A DNA stretch of 64,000 nt. It comes from Burkholderiales bacterium (GTDB lineage Bacteria > Pseudomonadota > Gammaproteobacteria > Burkholderiales > Burkholderiaceae_C). Positions 56,995 to 64,000 of the stretch are shown here, in pieces; within the stretch, counting starts at the first letter, position 1; every line of letters begins with the position of its first letter. The position numbers and the translations under genes were made by a program. Location of the stretch: contig JAFKGD010000011.1 of NCBI GenBank assembly GCA_017307855.1, forward strand, positions 1 through 64,000. The letters run 5' to 3'. The notes under the pieces are model-generated. The model did no database searches, was not told the origin of the DNA, and saw only the letters and a list, made by a program, of their open reading frames with translations.

Positions 56995-57900
56995 TCAGGA
57001 CTTCCGGGCGGCGGAGCGCCGGATCGCCTCGTTGATTTCCGCGATCGAGCGCTCGATCGCGGCGTCGTCAAGGTCCTCCACCATGCCCTCGATGCCGCCG
57101 GCCTGGATGGTGGAGGCGAACACGCCATCGTTGATGCTGTCGGTGGAGATGCCGCGCGTGGATTCGAAGCTGTCGGGCGTTTCCCATTCAACGGCGATGA
57201 CGGTCACGTTGTCGCTGTACTCGCCGCCGTTGCGCAGCGCCTGCTCGACCATCTCGGGCACGGCTTCGGCCACGCCCTGGCGGCTGAGCTCGCGCACGAT
57301 TTCTTCGTCGCTGAGGCTGCCCCACAGGCCGTCGGAGCACAGCATGATGCGATCACCCTGCTGCAGGTTCACGGGCCCCGACACGTCGAACACCGGTCGT
57401 GTGGGCGAACCCAGGCAGGTGAACAGGATGTTGCGGTTGACCGGCGTGAGCCGGAGAACGGTAGAGGCCTCGCGGTGTTCCATGTACGAATGGTCGCGCG
57501 TGCGCGTCAGCAGTTCACCGTCGCGGACCACGTACAGGCGCGAATCGCCGCAGTGGATCCAGGTGGCGGCATTGCCCTGCAGCACGCCCGCCACGAGCGT
57601 GGTGCGGGGCGTGTCCAGCATGCCCTTCTCGCCGGCATAGCGCATGATCTGGTGATGCGCGGCCATCAGCGCCGCCGTAAGGAACTCACGGGGATCGCGC
57701 ACCACCGGACGCGCCTCCCGCTGGTAGAGCGCCGACACGGTCTGCAGCGCCAGCTGCGCGGCGACTTCGCCCTCGGGATGCCCACCCATGCCGTCGGCCA
57801 GCACGAAGAGCCCGGACTCCCGCGTGTAGCAATAGCCCATGCGGTCTTCGTTCTTGGCACGCCCGCCGCGCCGGCTGACCTGGAAGACGGAAAACTTCAT
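56995..57900 (-). CDS. PP2C-type Ser/Thr phosphatase
   Basis: A 301-residue PPM/PP2C phosphatase with the metal-binding motifs GGRAKNEDRMG, LADGMGGHPEGEVAA, GDSRLYVVRDGEL and MLCSDGLWG in order, using two Mn/Mg ions. It overlaps by four bases the kinase gene that precedes it and should reverse that kinase's phosphorylations. The kinase-phosphatase-rph-rdgB-hemW order is common in Burkholderiales. Confidence 0.93.
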   Translation of the reverse strand: MKFSVFQVSRRGGRAKNEDRMGYCYTRESGLFVLADGMGGHPEGEVAAQLALQTVSALYQREARPVVRDPREFLTAALMAAHHQIMRYAGEKGMLDTPRTTLVAGVLQGNAATWIHCGDSRLYVVRDGELLTRTRDHSYMEHREASTVLRLTPVNRNILFTCLGSPTRPVFDVSGPVNLQQGDRIMLCSDGLWGSLSDEEIVRELSRQGVAEAVPEMVEQALRNGGEYSDNVTVIAVEWETPDSFESTRGISTDSINDGVFASTIQAGGIEGMVEDLDDAAIERSIAEINEAIRRSAARKS

Positions 57901-58904
57901 TTGATCTTGGTGGAAAAGCCCGTGGCTTTCTTGAGGTTCTTCTTGGTGTCAGTGAGCATGTTGTCGAATTGCAGCCGCACCTTCTCGCCCATCGACAATT
58001 TGGTGTAGCGGCGCTCACCTTCACGGCTGAGCTCCTTTTGCAGCGCGAACACCGACTGCGGGCGCGACAGCGGGTCGAGCGACATGCACCACTCGACCAC
58101 CTCGATCAGGTTGTCGGAGTAGACGCCCCGCAGGCGCGACAACGACAGCGACAGGCGGTCCTTCTCGATGCGCTGCGGCGCATCGTTGGGCGGATAGCCC
58201 TGCATGCAGGCGTAGATGCAGGCGCCGATGGCATAGATGTCGGTCCATGGTCCCATCGACGAATCACGCCGGTACATCTCGGGCGCGGCAAAGCCGGGCG
58301 TATACATCGGGCGGATGAAATTGCCTTCCTTGGACAGCACTTCGCGTGCGGCGCCGAAGTCGATCAGCACCGCCTTGTTGTCATCCGTGATGAAGATGTT
58401 GGCCGGCTTGATGTCCAGATGCAGCATCTTGTGCTGGTGCACGATGCGCAGCCCGCGCAGGATCTCGTCGAACAGGCTGCGGATGGTGGACTCGCGGAAC
58501 ACCTTCTGCTTCTTGAGCTCGCGCGCGGTGATGATGAAATCCTGGAGGGTCGCGCCCTCCAGGTAGTTCATCACCATGTAGACGGTCTCGTTCTCGCGGA
58601 AGAAATTGAGCACGCTCACCACGGAGGCGTGCGAGATCTGGGCAAGCGAGCGGCCTTCTTCGAAGAAGCTCTTGAGGCCCAAGCGGTAGAGGGAAAGCTT
58701 TTCGGGCTGAACCTGCGGCAGCAATTCACCCGGACCACGCGTGGCCAGCGAAGAGGGGAGGTATTCCTTGACGGCGACCTGTTCGCCTTCGTTGTCGACG
58801 GCCAGATAGACCACGCCAAAACCGCCTGCGGAGACTTTCCGGACGATGCGGTATCCGCCGATCACGGTGTCTGGAGGCAGGGAAGCGGGCTTTACCTTTG
58901 ACAT
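57897..58904 (-). CDS. Hanks-type Ser/Thr protein kinase
   Basis: A 335-residue kinase domain without membrane helix or PASTA repeats: glycine loop VSAGGFGVVYLA, Lys of VAVKEYLP, catalytic HLDIKPANIFI, DFG of LIDFGAARE, activation segment to TPGFAAPEMY and DIYAIGACIYACM. All essential residues are present. The start MSKVKPASLP is preferred to an ATG six codons earlier. Partner of the PP2C phosphatase; substrates unknown. Confidence 0.93.
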   Translation of the reverse strand: MSKVKPASLPPDTVIGGYRIVRKVSAGGFGVVYLAVDNEGEQVAVKEYLPSSLATRGPGELLPQVQPEKLSLYRLGLKSFFEEGRSLAQISHASVVSVLNFFRENETVYMVMNYLEGATLQDFIITARELKKQKVFRESTIRSLFDEILRGLRIVHQHKMLHLDIKPANIFITDDNKAVLIDFGAAREVLSKEGNFIRPMYTPGFAAPEMYRRDSSMGPWTDIYAIGACIYACMQGYPPNDAPQRIEKDRLSLSLSRLRGVYSDNLIEVVEWCMSLDPLSRPQSVFALQKELSREGERRYTKLSMGEKVRLQFDNMLTDTKKNLKKATGFSTKIK

Positions 58905-58993
58905 AATCCGGGTGATTATCATGGGCCCGGCGCAGCGGCGCGACGGCGCTCCCTCCAGGGACGTGAAACGTCCTGAACCCTCAGCGAGTGTCG

Positions 58994-59911
58994 ATGTCAG
59001 TTTACAGCATGACCGGTTACGCCAGTGCCCAGAAAGTCACGGGCGAGGCGGGTTCTTCCAATGACGCCGCCCTGACCAGCCAGGGCCGGCTCGGACTGGA
59101 GATCCGGTCAGTCAACAGCCGCTTCCTGGACCTCTCTTTCCGGCTTCCCGACGAATTGCGCCAGCACGAGCCGGCGCTGCGCGAGTTGCTCACCCGCCGC
59201 TTGAAGCGCGGCAAGGTCGAGTTGCGCGCCACACTCGATAGCCCTTCCAGTGCCAGCCTGGCCGACCCGTCTCCCCGGCTGCTGCAAAAGCTCGGCGCGC
59301 TGCAGGACGGCGTGCTCGCCTGGCTGCCGCAGGCGCGACCGCTGTCAGTGGCAGACGTGCTGCGGCTATCCGCCGGTGGCAGCGGCCCCGGGCCGGACTG
59401 GAGCGCAACCGTTCCCGCCCTGGCCGAGCAGGTTGTCGATGCCTTGGTGGCAGCCCGCGCCCGCGAAGGCGGGAGGCTGGCCGAAATGCTGCTCGACCGG
59501 CTGGAGCAGTTGCGCGCACTCGCCGCGCAGGCCGCCCCGCTGGTTCCGCAGTTGGTCGACCAGCAGCGCCAGCGCTTTCTGGAGCGCTGGAAGGACGCCA
59601 TGAATCTGGCCGAGGGTGGCAAGCCGCCCGAGTCGGCCCAGGAAAGGGCGCTGACCGAAGCCACGGCCTTTGCGATCCGGATCGACGTGGCGGAAGAGTT
59701 GACCCGGCTGGCTTCCCACCTCGACGAGATCGAACGTCTGGTGAAGAAGGGCGGCGAGATCGGCAAGCGCCTGGATTTTCTCATTCAGGAACTGCACCGT
59801 GAGGCCAACACATTGGGCTCCAAATCCGCCGCCCTCGAACTCACGCGCATTTCGGTCGACATGAAAGTGCTGATCGAGCAAATGCGCGAGCAGGTGCAGA
59901 ACATCGAGTAG
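58994..59911 (+). CDS. yicC: YicC-family endoribonuclease
   Basis: A 305-residue protein beginning [13 protein letters not shown] and ending with the YicC C-terminal domain ([60 protein letters not shown]). E. coli YicC is an RNase that affects small RNAs. A GTG two codons earlier is open. Divergent from the kinase gene, upstream of gmk as in most betaproteobacteria. Confidence 0.92.
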   Translation: MSVYSMTGYASAQKVTGEAGSSNDAALTSQGRLGLEIRSVNSRFLDLSFRLPDELRQHEPALRELLTRRLKRGKVELRATLDSPSSASLADPSPRLLQKLGALQDGVLAWLPQARPLSVADVLRLSAGGSGPGPDWSATVPALAEQVVDALVAARAREGGRLAEMLLDRLEQLRALAAQAAPLVPQLVDQQRQRFLERWKDAMNLAEGGKPPESAQERALTEATAFAIRIDVAEELTRLASHLDEIERLVKKGGEIGKRLDFLIQELHREANTLGSKSAALELTRISVDMKVLIEQMREQVQNIE

Positions 59912-60011
59912 GCGGGCGGCCCACAGGCAGCCCCAACAGCTAAAATGGCGGGCTTGGCGGGCGCCAGCCACCGGCCCGCCTTCGACCAATCGCACCGACG
60001 CCTTCCCGAAC

Positions 60012-60632
60012 ATGGACTATCCCGGAAACCTCTTTGTGGTGGCAGCGCCCAGCGGAGCCGGCAAGTCCAGCCTGGTGAAGGCACTGCTCGAACTGGATTC
60101 CCACGTCCAGCCGTCCGTCTCCCACACCACCCGCGCGCCACGGGGCCAGGAAAAGCACGGGCGGGAGTATTTCTTCGTCTCCCAGGGCGAGTTCGATGCC
60201 ATGGCCGGCGCGGGCGCCTTCCTCGAATGGGCACATGTGCATGGCCATCGATATGGCACCTCGCGCAGGGCGATCGAGGAGCGAATCTCGCAGGGCGCCG
60301 ACGTCGTGCTGGAGATCGATTTCCAGGGCGCCATCCAGATCAAGCGCATCTTTGCCAACGCCGTGCTCATTTTCATCCTCCCGCCGAGTTGGGAAGAGTT
60401 GCGCTCGCGCCTGGAGCGCCGGGGTGAGGACGCTGCCGACGTGATCGAGCTGCGGCTCAAGAATGCAGCGCTTGAGATGGCCCAGGCCCACGAGTTCGAC
60501 TTCGTTATAATCAACGAGTTGTTCGAACGTGCGCTGTTCGACCTCAAAGCCATCGTCCACGCGCAGCGCCTGAAGTTCGCGGCGCAGCGCAGGCTCAACG
60601 CCCAGGTGTTCCAGGCCCTGGACATCGTCTGA
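60012..60632 (+). CDS. gmk: Guanylate kinase
   Basis: A 206-residue nucleoside monophosphate kinase converting GMP to GDP. P-loop [28 protein letters not shown] and [12 protein letters not shown] are typical. A TAAAAT at 59941 is a possible -10 for its promoter. Precedes rpoZ and spoT, the guanine-nucleotide and ppGpp genes. Confidence 0.96.
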   Translation: MDYPGNLFVVAAPSGAGKSSLVKALLELDSHVQPSVSHTTRAPRGQEKHGREYFFVSQGEFDAMAGAGAFLEWAHVHGHRYGTSRRAIEERISQGADVVLEIDFQGAIQIKRIFANAVLIFILPPSWEELRSRLERRGEDAADVIELRLKNAALEMAQAHEFDFVIINELFERALFDLKAIVHAQRLKFAAQRRLNAQVFQALDIV

Positions 60633-60662
60633 CCGAATCCAACCTCCCTACAGAGATCCAGC

Positions 60663-60866
60663 ATGGCCCGCATCACCGTCGAAGATTGCCTCGAGCAGAT
60701 TCCCAACCGTTTCCAGCTGGTGCTGGCGGCCACGTACCGCGCCCGCATGCTGAGCCAGGGCCACGCGCCCAAGATCGAGAGCAAGAACAAGCCGGCCGTG
60801 ACGGCCTTGCGCGAGATCGCTGACGGCAAGGTGGGCCTGGAGATGCTGAAGAAAGTCCCGATCTGA
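60663..60866 (+). CDS. rpoZ: RNA polymerase omega subunit
   Basis: A 67-residue omega chain ([57 protein letters not shown]). Helps assemble beta' and forms part of a ppGpp site. Between gmk and spoT as usual; a terminator follows. Confidence 0.97.
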   Translation: MARITVEDCLEQIPNRFQLVLAATYRARMLSQGHAPKIESKNKPAVTALREIADGKVGLEMLKKVPI

Positions 60867-60906
60867 GCGGCCATGAACCCGCTTCGCGCCTAGGCGGCGT
60901 GAGTCC

Positions 60907-60935
60907 AAAAGGCACCGCACTGCGGTGCCTTTTTT
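60907..60935 (+). terminator. Rho-independent terminator after rpoZ
   Basis: Stem aaaaggcaccg with cggtgcctttt, five-base loop and a T6 run, 40 bases after the rpoZ stop. It separates gmk-rpoZ from spoT, which then needs its own promoter or read-through. Confidence 0.85.
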
Positions 60936-60978
60936 CTTGCGTCCGTGCACTTGCGCTGCAGGCGCTACAGTTCAGGGG

Positions 60979-63222
60979 ATGAGTGCGCTCGTTAAACCCG
61001 CTCCCAGCCAGGCGGCGCCGACGCCCGCAGCCCTGAACGCGGCTGCGGCGAGCTTCGCCGCGCTCACGGAAAGGCTGGTGTACATGGACGCGGCCGACGT
61101 CGAGCTCGTGCGCCGTGCCTACCGCTTCGCCGACGAGGCCCATCTGGGTCAGTTGCGCAACAGCGGAGAGCCCTACATCACGCATCCGATCGCGGTCGCG
61201 GTGCAATGCGCCGAATGGAAGCTCGACGCCCAGGCGTTGATGGCAGCCTTGCTGCACGACGCGATCGAGGATTGCGGCGTGACCAAGCCCGAGCTGATCG
61301 AGCGTTTCGGCAGCCCGGTCGCCGAATTGGTGGACGGGCTGACGAAGCTCGACAAGCTCCAGTTCACCACGCGCGAAGAGAGCCAGGCCGAATCATTCCG
61401 CAAGATGCTGCTGGCGATGGCGCGCGACGTGCGGGTCATCCTGGTCAAGCTGGCAGACCGCACGCACAACATGCGCACGCTCGACGACGTGCCGCGCGAG
61501 AAGTGGGCGCGCATCTCCGCCGAGACGCTGGAGATCTACGCCCCCATCGCCCACCGCCTCGGCCTGAACCAGACGTACCGCGAACTCCAGGAGCTGTCGT
61601 TCCGCCACCTGATGCCTTGGCGCCATGCCATCCTGGCCAAGGCCGTGGCCAAAGCCCGCAGCCGACGCCGCGACCTGATCCAGAAGGTGCACCGCGAGGT
61701 GGAAACCGCTTTCGCCCAGGCCGGCATCTCGGTGCAGATCGCCGGACGCGAGAAGACGCTGTATTCCATCTACCGGAAGATGGACGAGAAGCACCTGTCG
61801 TTCGCACAGGTGACTGATATCTATGGCTTCCGGCTCATCGTGCCGTCGGTGCTCGACTGCTATACCGCCCTTGGCCTGCTGCACCAGATGTACAAGCCGG
61901 TTCCCGGCAAGTTCAAGGACCACATCGCCATCGCCAAGCTCAACGGCTACCAGTCGCTGCACACGACGCTGGTGGGACCATCGGGCGTGAACGTCGAGTT
62001 CCAGATGCGAACCGAGGCCATGCATGTGGTGGCCGAGTCGGGCGTGGCCGCTCATTGGCTCTACAAGGCCAACGAGCCCGGCAGCGCCAATGCCGAGCGC
62101 ATGGGCACGAAGTGGCTTCAGTCGCTGCTCGACATTCAGAGCGAGACCATCGATTCGGCCGAATTCTGGGATCACGTCAAGGTCGACCTGTTCCCCGATG
62201 CCGTCTACGTCTTCACGCCCAAGAGCCAGATCATGGCGCTGCCGCGGGGTGCCACCGTGGTCGACTTCGCCTATGCGATCCACAGCAACGTGGGCGACCA
62301 GACGGCAGCCGCGAGGATCAACGGCGAGCAGGTGCCGCTGCGCACCGAACTCAAGAATGGCGACGTGGTCGAGATCATCACCGCGCCGCTATCCAAACCC
62401 AACCCGGCCTGGCTGGGCTTCGTTCGCACGGGCCGTGCACGCTCCAAAATCCGCCACTACCTCAAGACGCTGGCGCAGGCCGAATCCCAGGGCCTGGGCG
62501 AGAAGCTGCTGGTGCAGGCGCTGCGCGCCGAGGGCATGGAGAAGCTACCCAGCGAGGATCCGCGCCGAGCCGTCATCTGGGAGAAGTTGCTGCGTTTCAC
62601 CGGCAGCCGCAACCGGGCCGAACTGCTCACCGACATCGGGCTGGGCAAGCGCATCGCGAGCATCGTTGCCAAGCGGCTGGTGGCCTACATGGCCGAAGAA
62701 GGCCTGCGCCCTGATGCCCTGCTTCTGACGCGGGAACGCTATACCGCGCACGAGAATGTGTCGCAAGGCGCGGTGATGCTCGACGGCAGCGAGAACTCCT
62801 CGGTCCAGTATGCGCACTGTTGCCGTCCGATCCCTGGCGACGACATCATCGGCTACCTCGGCCACGGCGAAGGACTGGTCGTCCATACGGCCGAATGCAG
62901 CGTGGGCCGCCGACTGCAGCAGAAGGACGCCGAGCGTTTCTTCGCAGTGGAATGGTCAGACGAGCCAGTGCGCGCGTTCGAAACCGGCGTGATCGTCACC
63001 GTGGCGCAGTCGAAAGGCGTGCTGGCGCGCGTGGCCGTGGCGATTGCGGGTGCGGAAGCCGACATCACCCATGTCGACATGCCCGAGGACACGGCACAGG
63101 ATGCAGCCGACCTGAGCTTCGTGGTTGCCGTGCGCGACCGCAGCCACCTCGACGGCATCCTGCGGCAACTGCGCCGCACCCCGTCGGTACTTGGCGCACG
63201 GCGCGCCGTTCCGGCCAGTTGA
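60979..63222 (+). CDS. spoT: Bifunctional (p)ppGpp synthetase/hydrolase
   Basis: A 747-residue Rel/SpoT protein: HD hydrolase (ALLHDAIEDCGV, LVKLADRTHNMRTL), synthetase (GREKTLYSIYRKM, YGFRLIVPSVLDCY, KFKDHIAIAKLNGYQSLHTT, where KFKD replaces the usual RFKD of bifunctional enzymes), TGS (VYVFTPKSQIMALPRGATVV), zinc-finger-like region (YAHCCRPIPGDDIIGYLG) and C-terminal ACT. Both active sites look complete. It sets alarmone levels in starvation. The ATG precedes an Ala/Pro-rich N-terminus. Confidence 0.95.
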   Translation: MSALVKPAPSQAAPTPAALNAAAASFAALTERLVYMDAADVELVRRAYRFADEAHLGQLRNSGEPYITHPIAVAVQCAEWKLDAQALMAALLHDAIEDCGVTKPELIERFGSPVAELVDGLTKLDKLQFTTREESQAESFRKMLLAMARDVRVILVKLADRTHNMRTLDDVPREKWARISAETLEIYAPIAHRLGLNQTYRELQELSFRHLMPWRHAILAKAVAKARSRRRDLIQKVHREVETAFAQAGISVQIAGREKTLYSIYRKMDEKHLSFAQVTDIYGFRLIVPSVLDCYTALGLLHQMYKPVPGKFKDHIAIAKLNGYQSLHTTLVGPSGVNVEFQMRTEAMHVVAESGVAAHWLYKANEPGSANAERMGTKWLQSLLDIQSETIDSAEFWDHVKVDLFPDAVYVFTPKSQIMALPRGATVVDFAYAIHSNVGDQTAAARINGEQVPLRTELKNGDVVEIITAPLSKPNPAWLGFVRTGRARSKIRHYLKTLAQAESQGLGEKLLVQALRAEGMEKLPSEDPRRAVIWEKLLRFTGSRNRAELLTDIGLGKRIASIVAKRLVAYMAEEGLRPDALLLTRERYTAHENVSQGAVMLDGSENSSVQYAHCCRPIPGDDIIGYLGHGEGLVVHTAECSVGRRLQQKDAERFFAVEWSDEPVRAFETGVIVTVAQSKGVLARVAVAIAGAEADITHVDMPEDTAQDAADLSFVVAVRDRSHLDGILRQLRRTPSVLGARRAVPAS

Positions 63223-63238
63223 GGACGGCAGCCGCCGC

Positions 63239-63805
63239 TCAGGCCTTCGCGGGGTAGCTGACGGCAAGCACCTCGATATCGCGCGGCCCGGTCGGTGTGA
63301 CCAGCCTGACCACATCACCTTCGCGCGACTTGAGCAAGGCCCTGGCGATCGGCGAGATCCAGCTCACCTGACCCTGCGCACTGTCGGCCTCGTCGATGCC
63401 CATGATGGTCACCGTGCGTTCGACGCCATCGGCCTCGTCGACATAGGTGACAGTGGCACCGAAGAACACTTGGTCGCTGCCGTGGTGGACACTCGGATCG
63501 GCCACCTCGGCAAGATCGAGGCGACGCGTCAGGAAGCGGATCCGGCGATCGATCTCGCGCAGGCGCTTCTTGCCATACAGGTAGTCGCCGTTCTCCGAAC
63601 GGTCGCCATTGCCAGCCGCCCAATGCACGACGTCGACGATCCTGGGGCGCTCGTTATCCAGCAAATCGAGCAGTTCGGCGCGCAACCGGGCATGCCCGGC
63701 TGGCGTGATGTAGTTCTTGCTGCCTGCCGGAAGCGGCGGCAGGCCTGCATCGCCGTCATCTCCGTCGTCGTCCTGATCGGTCTCGCGCGTGAACGCCTTG
63801 CTCAT
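63239..63805 (-). CDS. greB: Transcription elongation factor GreB
   Basis: A 188-residue secondary-channel factor: start MSKAFTRE (GreB form), an acidic linker of about 20 residues, the coiled coil ITPAGHARLRAELLDLLDNE with basic patch (RSENGDYLYGKKRLREIDRR) and the FKBP-like C-domain (QVSWISPIARALLKSREGDV). It rescues backtracked RNA polymerase. Convergent with spoT, 16 bases apart. The acidic Asp-rich insert near residues 10-20 is longer than in E. coli GreB. Confidence 0.93.
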   Translation of the reverse strand: MSKAFTRETDQDDDGDDGDAGLPPLPAGSKNYITPAGHARLRAELLDLLDNERPRIVDVVHWAAGNGDRSENGDYLYGKKRLREIDRRIRFLTRRLDLAEVADPSVHHGSDQVFFGATVTYVDEADGVERTVTIMGIDEADSAQGQVSWISPIARALLKSREGDVVRLVTPTGPRDIEVLAVSYPAKA

Positions 63806-63869
63806 GGTGATCGGTAGCCCTTCGAACCACATGCCGGCCAACGCGGGGGATAGCGACGGCCCAGACGAA

Positions 63870-63897
63870 AAAGCCCGCAACTTGCGTTGCGGGCTTT
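63870..63897. terminator. Terminator between the tRNA-Arg remnant and greB
   Basis: A perfect 11-bp stem aaagcccgcaa / ttgcgggcttt with loop cttgcg, A-rich before and T-rich after, so it works in either direction. It lies six bases after the tRNA CCA end and would end the leftward tRNA transcript. Confidence 0.85.
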
Positions 63898-63902
63898 CGT
63901 GT

Positions 63903-63947
63903 TGGTGCGGCTGGCAGGATTCGAACCCACGACCCCTTGGTTCGTAG
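63903..63947 (-). pseudogene. 3' half of a tRNA-Arg (ACG): likely attachment-site remnant
   Basis: On the minus strand this encodes, in order, an anticodon loop ctacgaa (ACG), the 3' stem ccaag, variable gggtc, T-arm gtgggttcgaatcctgc, acceptor strand cagccgc, discriminator A and CCA. The partner strands (5' acceptor gcggctg, D-arm, cttgg) are absent from the next 53 bases to the window end, where different sequence begins exactly at the anticodon loop. This is the standard product of tyrosine-integrase insertion in a tRNA gene. An interrupted tRNA with intron is a less likely reading. Confidence 0.75.
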
Positions 63948-64000
63948 TTTCCCCGCCGAACGCAAGCTGTTGATTCTATTAGCAACTGGGCCGTCCGTTC
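63948..64000. other. Sequence beyond the tRNA break, probably start of an integrated element
   Basis: Fifty-three bases that do not fit a tRNA-Arg 5' half. A short stem gttcg/cgaac spans the junction. Too short to show a gene. Confidence 0.4.

Noticed and set aside
63903-64000. A complete tRNA gene at the right edge
   Set aside because: No 5' acceptor strand, D-arm or 5' anticodon stem can be formed from the remaining 53 bases.
63903-64000. A group I intron in the anticodon loop
   Set aside because: The visible 53 bases show no clear P7/P9 elements of a group I intron, though it cannot be excluded without the DNA beyond the window.

Overview
The window looks like the chromosome of a GC-rich betaproteobacterium of the order Burkholderiales, most likely Comamonadaceae or a close relative. 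Support: the tmRNA tag reads ANDERFALAA; the core order gph-ubiG-ompA-gyrA-serC-pheA-tyrA-aroA/cmk-rpsA-ihfB-lapAB and the order kinase-phosphatase-rph-rdgB-hemW / yicC-gmk-rpoZ-spoT-greB are typical of that group; and Burkholderiales-restricted families (DUF3348, DUF802, DUF2894) are present. The assignment rests on recognition by eye, not on a search.

Layout. (1) 1-6.6 kb: a visibly more AT-rich genomic island abutting the 3' end of ssrA. It carries a P4-type tyrosine integrase, an AlpA-like regulator, a primase/SF3 helicase, an XRE repressor with a palindromic operator and a small secreted protein. On its far side a CDF-like transporter gene is broken. (2) 6.6-22.6 kb: conserved housekeeping block (tmRNA, gph, ubiG, ompA, gyrA, aromatic amino-acid genes with a fused aroA-cmk, rpsA, ihfB, lapAB, a comEA-like gene, an RcnB-like gene). 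(3) 22.8-28.7 kb: urtABCDE urea importer on the minus strand. (4) 28.9-35.9 kb: DUF3348, a MotA/ExbB/ZorA-like protein with a long DUF802 tail, a MotB/ZorB-like OmpA protein and DUF2894 in overlapping frames, then a DUF1631 protein. (5) 35.9-38.3 kb: a TonB-dependent siderophore receptor with a Fur box. (6) 38.4-48.2 kb: a LuxR-type response regulator and a hybrid histidine kinase whose sensor is a whole NCS1/cytosine-permease-like transporter, divergent from ureABCEFG and nikR. No ureD is present. (7) 48.3-53.9 kb: an accessory-looking stretch with two tandem penicillin-recognising-type hydrolases, a small membrane protein, two odd proteins (one with 16 cysteines) and an RcsB/BvgA-like regulator plus REC-Hpt protein without a local kinase. 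(8) 54-63.8 kb: FrmR-type repressor, tRNA-Ser, the kinase-to-hemW operon and the yicC-to-spoT run, then greB. (9) 63.9 kb to the end: only the 3' half of a tRNA-Arg, followed by unrelated sequence, which reads as the edge of a second integrated element outside the window.

Functional links: the Urt importer, urease with its Ni chaperones, NikR and the permease-kinase/response-regulator pair form one urea-nickel-nitrogen neighbourhood. The stator-like DUF802 operon is the second candidate for an undescribed system: it has the membrane parts of a ZorAB/MotAB-type machine but no known effector gene.
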